Shown here: one piece after another, positions 19,306 to 28,734 of the stretch
How positions within the stretch are numbered: position 1 is the first letter of the stretch
How the letters are laid out: the number at the start of each line of letters is the position of its first letter
Source: Vibrio sp. BS-M-Sm-2
GTDB lineage: Bacteria > Pseudomonadota > Gammaproteobacteria > Enterobacterales > Vibrionaceae
Reading direction: 5' to 3'
Assembly: GCF_041504345.1 (NCBI RefSeq)
Contig: NZ_CP167894.1
Span: 2,356,001 to 2,420,000 of the forward strand
Length of the DNA stretch: 64,000 nucleotides
Translations under genes and position numbers: made by a program
Notes under the pieces: model-generated
Told to the model about the DNA's origin: nothing
Database searches by the model: none
What the model saw: only the letters and a program-made list of their open reading frames with translations

Positions 19306-20343
19306 ATGGATATCACTGAGTTACTAGATTTTAGTGTAAAGCATAACGCGTCAGATCTACATCTTTCTGCGGGTGTATCTCCAATGGTACGTATAGATGG
19401 TGAAGTAAGGAAGCTTGGAATCCCAGCTTTGAGTCATGCTGATGTGCATCGTTTGGTTTTTGAGATCATGAGCGATTCACAACGCGGTGAGTTTGAAGAA
19501 AAATTGGAAGTCGACTTCTCTTTTGAATTACCCAATGTTGGCCGTTTCCGTGTGAATGCTTTTAACCAAGCACGTGGTTGCTCAGCTGTCTTTCGAACAA
19601 TCCCTGTAGAGATCCCAACTTTAGATCAGTTAGGTGCACCTGAGATCTTTGAAAAGATTGCTAACTACGAAAAAGGTTTAGTGCTTGTCACTGGCCCTAC
19701 TGGTTCTGGTAAATCGACGACTCTCGCAGCGATGGTTGATTACGTAAACCGCAACCACAATAAACACATCCTGACGATCGAAGACCCAATTGAATTCGTT
19801 CATACCAACAATAAATGCCTTGTTAACCAGCGTGAAGTTCATCGTGATACTCACAGCTTTAAAGCAGCGCTGCGCAGCGCGTTACGTGAAGACCCAGACG
19901 TTATTCTTGTGGGTGAGCTTCGTGACCAAGAGACCATTAGCTTAGCGCTAACCGCAGCAGAAACTGGTCACTTGGTTTTTGGTACTTTGCATACCAGCTC
20001 CGCGGCTAAAACTATAGACCGTATTATCGATGTATTCCCGGGTAGCGACAAAGACATGGTGCGTTCAATGCTGTCCGAGTCGTTGCGCTCTGTGATTGCT
20101 CAGAAGCTGCTAAAGCGTGTTGGTGGCGGTCGTATCGCGTGTCATGAAATCATGATGGCGACACCTGCGATCCGAAACCTGATTCGTGAAGACAAGGTTG
20201 CTCAGATGTATTCGATCATTCAAACGGGTGCAGCACATGGTATGCAAACCATGGAGCAAAATGCGAAGCAGCTAATGGCTCAAGGCTTGGTTGATTCGGA
20301 AGAGGTCGAGAGAAAGATCGAAATTGAAACCTCAATGTTTTAA
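19306..20343 (+). CDS. pilT: Type IV pilus retraction ATPase PilT
   Basis: A 345-residue hexameric ATPase that depolymerises type IV pili, driving twitching and DNA uptake. An N-terminal PAS-like domain (1-100) is followed by the Walker A motif GPTGSGKST (130-138), the Asp box (EDPIEF), the Walker B region with DPDVILVGELRD, and the late AIRNLIRE motif needed for retraction. It is followed 14 bp later by pilU, forming the usual pilTU pair. Confidence 0.97.
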   Translation: MDITELLDFSVKHNASDLHLSAGVSPMVRIDGEVRKLGIPALSHADVHRLVFEIMSDSQRGEFEEKLEVDFSFELPNVGRFRVNAFNQARGCSAVFRTIPVEIPTLDQLGAPEIFEKIANYEKGLVLVTGPTGSGKSTTLAAMVDYVNRNHNKHILTIEDPIEFVHTNNKCLVNQREVHRDTHSFKAALRSALREDPDVILVGELRDQETISLALTAAETGHLVFGTLHTSSAAKTIDRIIDVFPGSDKDMVRSMLSESLRSVIAQKLLKRVGGGRIACHEIMMATPAIRNLIREDKVAQMYSIIQTGAAHGMQTMEQNAKQLMAQGLVDSEEVERKIEIETSMF

Positions 20344-20357
20344 TCAAGGTGAACAAA

Positions 20358-21467
20358 ATGGAATTGAATCAAATCCTTGAAGGGATGCTGTCTCAAAAAG
20401 CATCGGATCTTTATATCACCGTTGATGCGCCTATCCTTTTTCGTGTTGATGGTGAATTGCGACCTCAAGGAGATAAGCTGAATTCGGCTCAGGTCGGACA
20501 GTTGCTTGACGCGATGATGGATCAAGATCGACGCGATGAATATCAGCAAACGCGTGAGGCTAACTTTGCTATTGTGCGTGATTTTGGTCGTTTTCGTGTC
20601 AGTGCGTTTTTTCAGCGAGAGCTACCAGGAGCGGTCATTCGACGCATCGAGACTAACATCCCAACCTTTGAGCAATTAAAGCTTCCTGATGTACTACAGG
20701 ACCTTTCAATTGCTAAGCGCGGACTTGTGCTGGTGGTTGGGGCGACTGGCTCTGGTAAATCGACCTCAATGGCTGCAATGACAGGCTATCGTAACACCAA
20801 TCGTTCCGGTCATATATTGACGGTTGAAGACCCTATTGAATTTGTCCACGAACATAAAAAGTGCATCGTGACGCAACGTGAGGTTGGACTTGACACTGAG
20901 AGCTATGAAGTTGCGCTTAAGAACTCGTTACGCCAAGCACCAGATATGATTTTGATTGGTGAAATTCGTAGCCGTGAGACCATGGAATACGCGATGACTT
21001 TTGCTGAGACTGGTCACTTGTGTATGGCAACCTTGCACGCCAATAACGCTAACCAAGCGTTAGAGCGTATTCTCCACTTGGTGCCGAAAGAGCAGAAAGA
21101 ACAGTTTTTGTTTGATCTGTCGATGAACCTACGTGGTGTCGTCGCTCAGCAACTCATCCGTGATAAGAATGGCAGCGGGCGTCATGGTGTGTTTGAGATT
21201 TTACTTAACAGCCCCCGAGTGTCTGACTTGATTCGTCGCGGTGAACTGCACGAGCTAAAAGCAACAATGGCGAAATCGAAAGAGATTGGTATGCAGACCT
21301 TTGATCAAGCTTTGTATGATTTAGTTGTAGCAGGTAAGATCAGCGAAGAGGATGCGTTTCACAGTGCTGACTCTGCTAATGACTTACGTTTGATGCTAAA
21401 AACCAGACGTGGAGATGATGACTACGAGACTGGTGCTTTGGCCGGGGTAAAGATAGACATGGGTTAG
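20358..21467 (+). CDS. pilU: Type IV pilus retraction ATPase PilU
   Basis: A PilT paralogue of 369 residues that helps PilT retract pili. Walker A GATGSGKS is at 128-135, followed by VEDPIEFVHEHKKC and ATLHANNANQ. The ATG at 20358, eight bases after AAGG, is preferred over the in-frame GTG at 20349. The tail beyond about 340 (LRLMLKTRRGDDDYETGALAGVKI) is a PilU-type extension absent from PilT. A terminator follows at 21495. Confidence 0.96.
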   Translation: MELNQILEGMLSQKASDLYITVDAPILFRVDGELRPQGDKLNSAQVGQLLDAMMDQDRRDEYQQTREANFAIVRDFGRFRVSAFFQRELPGAVIRRIETNIPTFEQLKLPDVLQDLSIAKRGLVLVVGATGSGKSTSMAAMTGYRNTNRSGHILTVEDPIEFVHEHKKCIVTQREVGLDTESYEVALKNSLRQAPDMILIGEIRSRETMEYAMTFAETGHLCMATLHANNANQALERILHLVPKEQKEQFLFDLSMNLRGVVAQQLIRDKNGSGRHGVFEILLNSPRVSDLIRRGELHELKATMAKSKEIGMQTFDQALYDLVVAGKISEEDAFHSADSANDLRLMLKTRRGDDDYETGALAGVKIDMG

Positions 21468-21494
21468 GTTGAATGCCTAGTGTCTGGTGCAAAT

Positions 21495-21523
21495 AAAAAA
21501 CCCGCTTAAGATGCGGGTTTTTT
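21495..21523 (+). terminator. Terminator between pilU and the small lipoprotein gene
   Basis: AAAAAACCCGC, loop TTAAGAT, GCGGGTTTTTT. Symmetric A/T flanks allow use in both directions between the convergent pilU and lipoprotein genes. Confidence 0.9.
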
Positions 21524-21537
21524 GTAAAGTGAATAAA

Positions 21538-21696
21538 TTAGTGATTAGCAAAACGGTTGTTGTCGTTCGAGTAGCCACGCTCTTTCTCTAATTTAATTTT
21601 AGTTGGATATTGTTCGCCAGTGTAACCCGCTGAACCACCCATTGAACTGCATGCTGAAATGGTTAGAGCGGCGAAGATTGCTAGAAAAATTTTCAT
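21538..21696 (-). CDS. Small lipoprotein, 52 residues, unknown function
   Basis: A short gene easily missed by length cut-offs. It begins with a lipoprotein signal peptide (MKIFLAIFAALTISAC), whose Cys16 would be lipidated; the remaining 36 residues are small and polar (SSMGGSAGYTGEQYPTKIKL, then EKERGYSNDNNRFANH). GGGAG seven bases before ATG supports translation, and it ends just before the terminator shared with pilU. Ser at position +2 points to the outer membrane. I do not recognise a family. It lies behind pilTU and before ruvX, but nothing ties it functionally to either. Confidence 0.8.
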   Translation of the reverse strand: MKIFLAIFAALTISACSSMGGSAGYTGEQYPTKIKLEKERGYSNDNNRFANH

Positions 21697-21794
21697 TTGA
21701 ACTCCCACGTTCTGATTTTGAATTGCATCGACATTACGACGTGAAATTCGCGCGGGATCACAAATTAGTTCAATTTTTGCTCACTTAATTTTCG

Positions 21795-22217
21795 TTAAGA
21801 ATATTGTGCTTCAAACCAACTTTCTAGAATAACAACAGCGGACTGATTGTCCACATTACCCTTACTTAATGCTTTATAGCCACCCATGTCAAAAAGGTCA
21901 GCTCTTGCTTCTGCGGTTGATAATCTCTCATCATGCAGTTCAACATCGACACCAAAGCGCCCTTTTAGGCGGTTGGCAAACTTCTTTGCTCTAGGTGTGA
22001 TGGTTGCTAGATCTTTACCATGAAGGTCGGTAGGAAGGCCAACTACAATAAGGTTCGGCTGCCACTCTTTTATTTGCTTTTCAATATCGTCCCAGTTGGG
22101 GATGCCATCTTTGGCTTTAAAGGCTTTTAGAGGGCTTGCGGTGCCCGTGATTTCTTGTCCTATCGCACTACCGATACTTTTTGTTCCGTAGTCAAATGCC
22201 ATAATTGTTCGTGACAT
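21795..22217 (-). CDS. ruvX: Holliday-junction resolvase-like protein / 16S pre-rRNA nuclease YqgF
   Basis: A 140-residue RNase H-fold protein of the YqgF/RuvX family, essential in many bacteria and shown to help process the 5' end of 16S r[19 protein letters not shown] carries the first catalytic Asp, and the C-terminal DERLSTAEA is conserved. The ATG at 22217 is preceded by GGGAAACCCC; an in-frame TTG at 22229 is less likely. It follows yqgE closely, as in E. coli. Confidence 0.95.
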   Translation of the reverse strand: MSRTIMAFDYGTKSIGSAIGQEITGTASPLKAFKAKDGIPNWDDIEKQIKEWQPNLIVVGLPTDLHGKDLATITPRAKKFANRLKGRFGVDVELHDERLSTAEARADLFDMGGYKALSKGNVDNQSAVVILESWFEAQYS

Positions 22218-22265
22218 GGGGTTTCCCAATTAATCTGTGTTTGAGAGTTTATATACTGATTTGAG

Positions 22266-22829
22266 CTAGGCGTGACCAGCGTCAGCTGAAAGCTGAGCCG
22301 CATTAATGCCTAACATCTGCACGGCGACTTTCCAGCGGTCAGAAATCGGTGTATCGAAGATGACCTTCGGGTCGGCTTCAACGGTTAACCATGAGTTCTC
22401 GGTAAGTTCGGTTTCCAGTTGTCCCGGTTCCCATCCTGCATACCCAAGTGCGACTAAATAATTCATCGGCTCATCTTCTGTGCCCAGCACCATCAAGATA
22501 TCTTTTGAGGTTGTTACCGAGATTTGATCTGTCATGTTGATGCTGGATTGATAGCTGCCTTTAGGTTTGTGCAAAATAAACCCACGGTCTTCTGCGACCG
22601 GCCCACCGTTCAATACTGGCTTATCAAGACTTGCTTGGTTGGATTTCGGCTGCTCAGAATCAACCTCAACTTGTTTAAGCATGCTTCCGACAGTCACATC
22701 AATAGGGGCGTTGATCATTAAGCCCATCGCACCTTCGTCGTTGTGTTCACAAAGGTAAATTACCGAATTTTGAAAGTAGGGGTCTTTCATTCCGGGCATA
22801 GCAACCAGAAAGTGGTTCGTTAAATTCAT
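22266..22829 (-). CDS. yqgE: YqgE/AlgH family protein
   Basis: A 187-residue protein of the UPF0301 (DUF179) family: the start [19 protein letters not shown] and [15 protein letters not shown] are diagnostic. The Pseudomonas homologue AlgH was described as a regulator of alginate genes, but the molecular role is unknown. AGGAGG precedes ATG by 6 bases. Part of the conserved gshB-yqgE-ruvX series. Confidence 0.95.
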   Translation of the reverse strand: MNLTNHFLVAMPGMKDPYFQNSVIYLCEHNDEGAMGLMINAPIDVTVGSMLKQVEVDSEQPKSNQASLDKPVLNGGPVAEDRGFILHKPKGSYQSSINMTDQISVTTSKDILMVLGTEDEPMNYLVALGYAGWEPGQLETELTENSWLTVEADPKVIFDTPISDRWKVAVQMLGINAAQLSADAGHA

Positions 22830-22861
22830 AGAGCCTCCTGCCAGTGTGTTCCCAGTAAAGG

Positions 22862-22885
22862 AAAAAGAGCGGCGTTAAGCCGCTC
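22862..22885 (-). terminator. Terminator-like hairpin after gshB
   Basis: GAGCGGC, loop GTTAA, GCCGCTC; on the minus strand it is followed by TTTTT. It separates gshB from yqgE. Confidence 0.75.
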
Positions 22886-22945
22886 ATTGATTCTGTGCCT
22901 ATTTACTTCGTGTTTGCGAATAGCTAAGGCTTTCTTTAGTTTAGG

Positions 22946-23896
22946 CTATTTAGCGTTAATGCGACGCTCGATAGCGTCCATTAATTTACCTGTTACCGAA
23001 ATATCAAAAGCAGCTTCAATTTCACGGATACAAGTAGGACTAGTCACGTTAATTTCTGTTAGCTTGTCACCGATAACATCAAGTCCTACAAAGATTAAGC
23101 CTTTCTCTTTTAGTGAAGGAGCGACTGCTCGTGCGATAGCCCAGTCTGTTTCACTTAGCGGACGAGCTTCACCTGTACCGCCAGCTGCTAGGTTGCCGCG
23201 AGTTTCCCCTTTAGCTGGAATACGAGCTAGGCAGTAAGGCATTGGCTCACCGTCAACTACAAGAATACGCTTATCACCATTGCTGATGTCAGGAACAAAG
23301 GTTTGTGCCATTGCGTAGTTTTGACCGTGGTTCGTCAGTGTTTCAATAATCACAGATACGTTTGGATCGCCTTCCTTCACGCGGAAGATAGATGCACCAC
23401 CCATACCATCAAGTGGTTTTAGGATCACGTCACCATGCTTCTCACGAAACTCTTTAATCTTTTCAGCTTTACGAGTCACGATGGTAGTTGGTGTTAGCTC
23501 TGGAAACCAAGCCGTGAACAACTTTTCGTTACAGTCACGTAGGCTTTGTGGCTTGTTTACGATCAGTGCGCCGTTTTCTTCAGCACGCTCAAGAATGTAG
23601 GTCGCGTAAATGTACTCAGTATCAAACGGAGGATCTTTACGCATCAATACTGCATCTAAATCAGATAGCGCGATTGTCTGCTCTGACTTGAATTCGTACC
23701 AACCGTTTGGATCTTCTTTTAGTTCTACAACCTTAGTGTCAGCAATGGCTACGCCTTGATCTAAGTGTAGATCATCCATTTCCATGTAATGGATTTCATA
23801 ACCACGACGCTGAGCTTCAAGCATCATGGCAAAGCTAGAGTCTTTTTTGATGTTAATGGATGAAATTGGATCCATTACGATGCCAAGTTTGATCAT
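22946..23896 (-). CDS. gshB: Glutathione synthetase
   Basis: A 316-residue ATP-grasp enzyme joining gamma-glutamylcysteine and glycine to make glutathione. MIKLGIVMDPISSINIKKDSSFAM is the family N-terminus; LKPLDGMGGASIFR and the ATP-binding NVTSPTCIREIE near the end are conserved. GGAGAAAGAA before ATG supports the start. It lies 9 bp after rsmE and is probably co-transcribed. Confidence 0.97.
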   Translation of the reverse strand: MIKLGIVMDPISSINIKKDSSFAMMLEAQRRGYEIHYMEMDDLHLDQGVAIADTKVVELKEDPNGWYEFKSEQTIALSDLDAVLMRKDPPFDTEYIYATYILERAEENGALIVNKPQSLRDCNEKLFTAWFPELTPTTIVTRKAEKIKEFREKHGDVILKPLDGMGGASIFRVKEGDPNVSVIIETLTNHGQNYAMAQTFVPDISNGDKRILVVDGEPMPYCLARIPAKGETRGNLAAGGTGEARPLSETDWAIARAVAPSLKEKGLIFVGLDVIGDKLTEINVTSPTCIREIEAAFDISVTGKLMDAIERRINAK

Positions 23897-23905
23897 TTCT
23901 TTCTC

Positions 23906-24637
23906 CTAGCCTAGATCGCCAAAACGGACTTGTAAGGCAGTAATTGCGGTTAGAGCAGCTGTCTCGGTACGAAGTACACGTGGGCCGAGTAGTGTCTCTT
24001 CAAATTTATATTGTTCTGTCATGCCGATTTCTTCAGCGGACAGTCCACCTTCAGGACCAATCAGTAGGCGCACCTTGTTGATGGGTTCCGGAAGGGTGTT
24101 AATCGAGTATTTTGCACGAGGGTGCAGGTTTAGCTTTAGTGCTTCACTTGGTTCGCTGCACCACTCTTCAAGTTGCATGATTGGGCGAATGACAGGAACC
24201 GTATTGCGGCCACACTGTTCACATGCCGCGATAGCAATCTTTTGCCACTGTGCGAGTTTTTTCTCGAAGCGTTTTGTATCAAGCTTAACACCACAGCGCT
24301 CAGAAATTAGAGGGGTAATGGTGTTCACACCAAGCTCAACCGATTTCTGAATCGTGAACTCCATTTTATCGCCACGTGAAATCACTTGGCCTAAATGTAA
24401 GTCTAACGGAGATTCGCTGCTGCGCTCGATGCGTTCAGAAACATTAACGGTGACATTTTTCTTTGATACTTCAGCTATCGTCGCAGGGAATTCAGCGCCA
24501 CTGCCGTCAAATAGAAGGACTTCTTGGCCTTCTTTCATGCGAAGGACACGACCAACATGACCCGCGGCATCTTCGCCTAAAGCGAGTGAACCTAACTGAT
24601 GAATGCGTTCTGGGTGATGGATACGAGGGATTCTCAT
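23906..24637 (-). CDS. rsmE: 16S rRNA (uracil1498-N3)-methyltransferase
   Basis: A 243-residue SPOUT-class methyltransferase that makes m3U1498 in 16S rRNA. The start [10 protein letters not shown], an N-terminal PUA-like part, and the knot signature [13 protein letters not shown] followed by [13 protein letters not shown] are present. Upstream neighbour of gshB, the same order as in E. coli. Confidence 0.96.
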   Translation of the reverse strand: MRIPRIHHPERIHQLGSLALGEDAAGHVGRVLRMKEGQEVLLFDGSGAEFPATIAEVSKKNVTVNVSERIERSSESPLDLHLGQVISRGDKMEFTIQKSVELGVNTITPLISERCGVKLDTKRFEKKLAQWQKIAIAACEQCGRNTVPVIRPIMQLEEWCSEPSEALKLNLHPRAKYSINTLPEPINKVRLLIGPEGGLSAEEIGMTEQYKFEETLLGPRVLRTETAALTAITALQVRFGDLG

Positions 24638-24721
24638 GTTGGTAAACCTATAAATATGTTCATTTGGGTATTTTGTCTCTGCCTAACATGGATGCTTTTA
24701 GTTGAAAAAACAAGGGTAGAG

Positions 24722-24753
24722 CAAGAGTTTCAGGGGCAATTCTGAAACTCTTG
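24722..24753 (-). terminator. Hairpin between endA and rsmE
   Basis: Twelve-base stem CAAGAGTTTCAG / CTGAAACTCTTG with an 8-base loop. The T run after it on either strand is poor, so it could be a weak terminator or an mRNA-stabilising structure at the 3' end of endA. Confidence 0.5.
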
Positions 24754-24790
24754 TTTGAGATAGTTAGGAATGTTGATTGTACGAGCGACG

Positions 24791-25522
24791 TTATTTACAA
24801 GCAGGGTAAACAAATGGGTTGTGATTACCTTGGATGGCATAGATTCGCTCATCACGAGTACACTCCCACTTGTCGACAGGAAATTGCTTGTTCCACGCCA
24901 TCATCAGGTTGGTTTGTTGCTTAGATAGCTTGAAGCCATACTCTTGGCTCATGTAAAGGTAGGTACGCGCGATAGAGCCTTTTGCTCTGTCTGGCGGCAT
25001 AACCTTACGCTGTTTGAAGTTGACCTGCATTTCACACTGGCCATAGCTCACGCCATCCATTCCATTCCACTGGCTGAAGTTGTAGTTCGAACGGTCACCA
25101 TTTACTTCACCGATGGCTGGCGTTAGGTTGTGGAGATCGGCTTCCATGGACTTGAATATTTTGTCATTGCGAGTGCAGTTCTTGCGCCCGCCATCTTGCC
25201 AGCACTGACGCTGGTGGCCGAATTGCCAAGCTGGAACCACGTGTTCCCACTCAATTCGACTCGCTCGCTTTTGTTGTTTTCGGACTTGATAACCACAGCC
25301 GTCAAGGTCGGGAATCCCTTTCTTTTTGTCCTTCCATGTAATGTCACAGCCACAATAAAATGAAGTCGGGTGGTCGAGATAAATCTTCACCGCTTCTCTT
25401 TTTGCTTTGGAGAATGAGCTCGGTGGTGCGGCGAAAACGCTTTGGGTTACCAGTAGGCCAAATACTATTGATAAGTAAAAAGACACAGGTAGGCCAAATG
25501 CTTTGAAGGTGAGTTTTTGCAT
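24791..25522 (-). CDS. endA: Periplasmic endonuclease I
   Basis: A 243-residue secreted DNase of the Vvn/Dns/EndA family. A signal peptide with a hydrophobic core (about 12-30) ends near SVFAAPPSS. The active-site [14 protein letters not shown] (beta-beta-alpha metal finger) and [18 protein letters not shown] carry the metal-binding His, Glu and Asn. Eight cysteines probably form disulfides. In vibrios this enzyme (Dns) degrades extracellular DNA and limits natural transformation. Confidence 0.95.
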   Translation of the reverse strand: MQKLTFKAFGLPVSFYLSIVFGLLVTQSVFAAPPSSFSKAKREAVKIYLDHPTSFYCGCDITWKDKKKGIPDLDGCGYQVRKQQKRASRIEWEHVVPAWQFGHQRQCWQDGGRKNCTRNDKIFKSMEADLHNLTPAIGEVNGDRSNYNFSQWNGMDGVSYGQCEMQVNFKQRKVMPPDRAKGSIARTYLYMSQEYGFKLSKQQTNLMMAWNKQFPVDKWECTRDERIYAIQGNHNPFVYPACK

Positions 25523-25528
25523 AGAAAA

Positions 25529-25559
25529 AGACTGATAAAAGTATGATAAACATCAGTCT
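25529..25559 (-). other. Inverted repeat just upstream of endA
   Basis: AGACTGAT (25529-25536) and ATCAGTCT (25552-25559) form an 8-bp inverted repeat with a 15-base AT-rich loop, seven bases from the endA start codon. It could be an operator or a 5'-UTR hairpin that limits translation. Only the symmetry is observed. Confidence 0.45.
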
Positions 25560-25673
25560 AGCACTCAAGTGATAGATTTCTCTATTACATTTCAATCATC
25601 CAATCAGTGGAGTGCAATTTCCTGAAAAAAAACGAGCAGGTTACTGAATCTCACGTGTGTCGAGTATTGGGTG

Positions 25674-26174
25674 CTAGCTGAGTTGTGTGCCTGTAAAGGC
25701 CAAGGTTTGATTACATTGTTGGCAGCGGTAGCTTGATTGGTTACGTAATACCTTGTTGTGACGTCTAATCGAAAGTGGGTAAACCGTGCAGTTGCAGCGG
25801 TATTCAAAGGTCTTGCCTTGCACAGAGGTGATCTCAAAACTGTGGGTTGTTTTGGCTGGTACGTTGAATACCTTTTCCATTACGTATTTCCACTCATTCC
25901 CGTGAGGTCTCACTCGTCCAAATACTTGATGTGTGATCAGATGTGCCAGTTCATGAGGCAGCACCTCGTTAATGAAGGCATCTTCATTTTCGGCGAAGAG
26001 TACATGGTTGAGCTTAATTTCATTAAGCTGAAGGTAGGCCTTTCCCGCTGCCTTTCCTCTTAATTTGTAAGTGATAGTTGGGCATGGGAATTCACGGGAG
26101 AAATGTTGATTAGCGATAGCTAGGCACTCGGCCAACTTCTTATTTGCTCGATGTTGTTGCGGGGTGTAAGACAA
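25674..26174 (-). CDS. sprT: SprT family zinc metalloprotease-like protein
   Basis: A 166-residue protein with the HExxH motif (His74-Glu75-Leu-Ala-His78) and a C-terminal zinc-ribbon with CNC and CQQC. The E. coli gene lies next to endA, as here. SprT is related to the eukaryotic Spartan domain, but the bacterial function is not established. The start is a TTG, ten bases after GGAG; no in-frame ATG exists near it. Confidence 0.92.
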   Translation of the reverse strand: MSYTPQQHRANKKLAECLAIANQHFSREFPCPTITYKLRGKAAGKAYLQLNEIKLNHVLFAENEDAFINEVLPHELAHLITHQVFGRVRPHGNEWKYVMEKVFNVPAKTTHSFEITSVQGKTFEYRCNCTVYPLSIRRHNKVLRNQSSYRCQQCNQTLAFTGTQLS

Positions 26175-26195
26175 ACGTTGTTAACTCCAAATAAA

Positions 26196-26220
26196 AGGCC
26201 TCAGCGTTTAAGCTAAGGCC
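26196..26220 (-). terminator. Terminator of the DUF2189 gene
   Basis: On the minus strand: GGCCTTAGC, loop TTAAAC, GCTGAGGCC, then TTTTATTT. It lies between the DUF2189 gene and sprT. Confidence 0.75.
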
Positions 26221-26254
26221 TCATCATAACATTGCTTGTTGATCTAGCGATGTT

Positions 26255-27052
26255 TTACACGTGATGTTTTTTCTTAATTATCTCGTGATAAGCGTGCCAT
26301 GTACCATAACCAAGTAGCGGCATGGTGACGATCATTCCGATGCCGTAGGTGGCAAAACCCACCAAAATACCGGCACAAATAATACTTGCCCAAACCACCA
26401 TTGCAGGAATGTTCGATTTCACGGCATTAAAGCTAGTGAAAATCGCACTCATCACATCAACGCGTCTCTCCATCATTAACGGAATTGAAAATGCTGAGAT
26501 GCTAAATATGAGGCTTGCGATAACAAAACCAATCACAGAACCCGTAATTAAGAAGGGAGCGAACTCAGCCAATGGTGCACCTTGCACTGAAGGGTAGAGT
26601 GCGTGCAATAACGCAGCAATACGCATCCAGAATATCATCGCAACCATCAATACAATCGCAAAGGCCCATTGGTGGGTGGAGTTGCGAGTAATGGCTTTCA
26701 TCGAGTGCAGTAGGCTGGCGTTGTGGCCTTTTTCTCTTTCCCAGGCTGCGTCATATAAGCCCAGAGCAAGAAACGGCCCTATCAGCATGTACACGATAAG
26801 GCTTGGCATTACGACCAAGTGTGTTCCTTGCCATTGGACAAGTTGAACAATCGCAATTGCCGCTCCCATAAAGCACAATCCGTAAAATGCGCTGATTAAT
26901 GGCATTCTTACTAAGTCATGCAGAGCAAGCGACAACCAATGAAAGGGTGCAGAAATACTGATTTGGTTGCAAGGAATGGTGCGAGCGTAATCCTTATCGC
27001 TGACCTTGTGTTTTTTATCGTTCAGTTCGGATGGGTGCGCGGTACGAGGCAT
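26255..27052 (-). CDS. DUF2189 integral membrane protein
   Basis: A 265-residue inner-membrane protein with about six hydrophobic helices (roughly 50-72, 78-103, 128-150, 165-190, 210-235 and 238-255). RMPLISAFYGLCFMGAAI and the short GPFLALGLYDAAWEREKG motif fit DUF2189 as I remember it. Function unknown. It is a single-gene unit with AGGGGG before the start and its own terminator. The tract TAACTAGG occurs twice, 16 bp apart, in front of the gene (27060-27083), the second copy overlapping the ribosome binding site. Confidence 0.88.
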   Translation of the reverse strand: MPRTAHPSELNDKKHKVSDKDYARTIPCNQISISAPFHWLSLALHDLVRMPLISAFYGLCFMGAAIAIVQLVQWQGTHLVVMPSLIVYMLIGPFLALGLYDAAWEREKGHNASLLHSMKAITRNSTHQWAFAIVLMVAMIFWMRIAALLHALYPSVQGAPLAEFAPFLITGSVIGFVIASLIFSISAFSIPLMMERRVDVMSAIFTSFNAVKSNIPAMVVWASIICAGILVGFATYGIGMIVTMPLLGYGTWHAYHEIIKKKHHV

Positions 27053-27367
27053 AGATCCCCCTAGTTAAATAACGTCCTAGTTATAATTCCATAAGGCTCA
27101 TCGATGTGGCTTGTGTGAGAGTTATGGGGTTGAGCTAAATTGCTCTTTGTCATCCTAGTTTTTGTTCTAGCGTGCATTTAACGAGCGTTATCAGACTGAA
27201 TTAATTTAAGTTAAATGTGAGCTTGATCGCTTAGGAGTTACCTTAACTATTGTCAGTAGTGTTAGAAAACACAAATTATCAGTGGCTTTTTATACTAAGT
27301 GGTTAACGGTAAAGAAGGGTATTAGAGAAGAGTATGGTGAATGAGAGTTCGGTAAGTACATAAAAAT
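27053..27367. other. Intergenic region between the DUF2189 gene and metK
   Basis: About 315 bp, AT-rich, with the upstream signals of the DUF2189 gene at its left end. I see no reading frame, tRNA or recognised RNA in it. Confidence 0.45.
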
Positions 27368-27395
27368 AAAGCCCTTACTAAGAAGTAAGGGCTTT
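27368..27395 (-). terminator. Terminator of metK
   Basis: Perfect 12-bp stem AAAGCCCTTACT / AGTAAGGGCTTT with loop AAGA; the minus-strand side continues into TATTTTTA. 26 bp after the metK stop codon. Confidence 0.88.
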
Positions 27396-27420
27396 AAAGA
27401 AACAAATCGCAGTGGCTAAA

Positions 27421-28575
27421 TTATTTTAGGCCAGCGAAGTCCGCAAGGATTGCTGCTTTGTCAGTCGCTTCCCAAGGGAACTCTTCGCGACCAAAGTGGC
27501 CGTATGCCGCTGTCTGCTTGTAGATAGGCTGAAGAAGGTTCAGCATCTCTTGAAGACCGTATGGACGTAGGTCGAAGTTTTGACGAACTGCTTCAATGAT
27601 GATTTCGTGAGCTACTTTTTCAGTACCAAACGTTTCAACCATGATAGATGTTGGATCAGCAACACCGATAGCGTAAGACAGTTGAATCTCGCAACGGTCG
27701 GCCATGCCAGCAGCAACGATGTTTTTAGCAACGTAACGAGCCGCGTAAGCTGCAGAACGGTCAACTTTTGATGGATCTTTACCAGAGAATGCACCACCAC
27801 CGTGACGAGCTGCGCCGCCGTAGGTATCAACGATGATCTTACGACCAGTTAGACCACAGTCACCCATTGGGCCACCGATTACGAAACGGCCTGTTGGGTT
27901 GATGAAGAAGTTAGTGTCTTTGTTGATCCACTCAGCAGGAAGTACTGGCTTAATGATCTCTTCCATTACTGCTTCACGTAGGTCAGGTGTTGTTACTGAA
28001 TCGCAGTGTTGAGTCGAAAGAACAACAGCGTCGATACCAACGATCTTACCTTGGTCGTATTGGAACGTAACTTGAGATTTTGCATCTGGGCGAAGGAAGT
28101 CAAGCTTACCGCTCTTACGTACTTCAGCTTGCTTCTTAACAAGAAGGTGAGAGTAAGTAATTGGAGCTGGCATTAGGATAGGTGTTTCGTTAGTCGCGTA
28201 ACCAAACATGATGCCTTGGTCGCCTGCGCCTTGCTCTTTAGGATCTTCTTTATCAACACCTTGGTTGATGTCCGGAGACTGCTTACCAATGGTGTTAAGA
28301 ACAGCACAAGAGTCAGCGTCAAAGCCCATATCAGAATGAACGTAACCAATTTCACGCACTGTTTCACGAGTGATTTCTTCGATATCAACCCATGCAGACG
28401 TTGTTACTTCACCGCCAACCATAACCATGCCGGTTTTAACGTAAGTCTCACAAGCAACACGTGCTTTTGGATCTTGTTCCAAGATGGCATCAAGAACAGC
28501 ATCAGAGATTTGGTCTGCAATTTTATCTGGATGGCCTTCTGAAACAGATTCAGAAGTGAATAGGTGCTTAGCCAT
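27421..28575 (-). CDS. metK: S-adenosylmethionine synthase
   Basis: A 384-residue enzyme making S-adenosylmethionine from methionine and [37 protein letters not shown] and the P-loop-like [19 protein letters not shown] are signatures of the family. The frame extends 22 codons upstream, but GGAGCTCTC before the ATG at 28575 and homology fix the start. It is divergent from tkt. A MetJ-like operator array lies about 90 bp upstream, and SAM is MetJ's corepressor, which would give feedback control. Confidence 0.97.
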   Translation of the reverse strand: MAKHLFTSESVSEGHPDKIADQISDAVLDAILEQDPKARVACETYVKTGMVMVGGEVTTSAWVDIEEITRETVREIGYVHSDMGFDADSCAVLNTIGKQSPDINQGVDKEDPKEQGAGDQGIMFGYATNETPILMPAPITYSHLLVKKQAEVRKSGKLDFLRPDAKSQVTFQYDQGKIVGIDAVVLSTQHCDSVTTPDLREAVMEEIIKPVLPAEWINKDTNFFINPTGRFVIGGPMGDCGLTGRKIIVDTYGGAARHGGGAFSGKDPSKVDRSAAYAARYVAKNIVAAGMADRCEIQLSYAIGVADPTSIMVETFGTEKVAHEIIIEAVRQNFDLRPYGLQEMLNLLQPIYKQTAAYGHFGREEFPWEATDKAAILADFAGLK

Positions 28576-28660
28576 GAGAGCTCCACTTTTAGTTTTTGGT
28601 GTAAATAGTTTATGGCGTCGCAAGTCAGGAAGCGCCGCCATTAAATACAGTATATTTTGT

Positions 28661-28684
28661 AGGTGTTTCTACATCTAGACGGCT
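28661..28684. promoter_or_regulatory. Candidate MetJ operator (tandem met boxes)
   Basis: Three adjacent 8-mers, AGGTGTTT, CTACATCT and AGACGGCT, match the met-box consensus AGACGTCT at 5, 5 and 7 of 8 positions. MetJ binds two or more tandem 8-bp boxes. The site lies upstream of metK, a MetJ target in E. coli. The match is by eye only. Confidence 0.45.
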
Positions 28685-28734
28685 ATTCTAAATTCCAGCG
28701 GTCGAATTACAAGCTCTTTTTTATGATATGTCAT

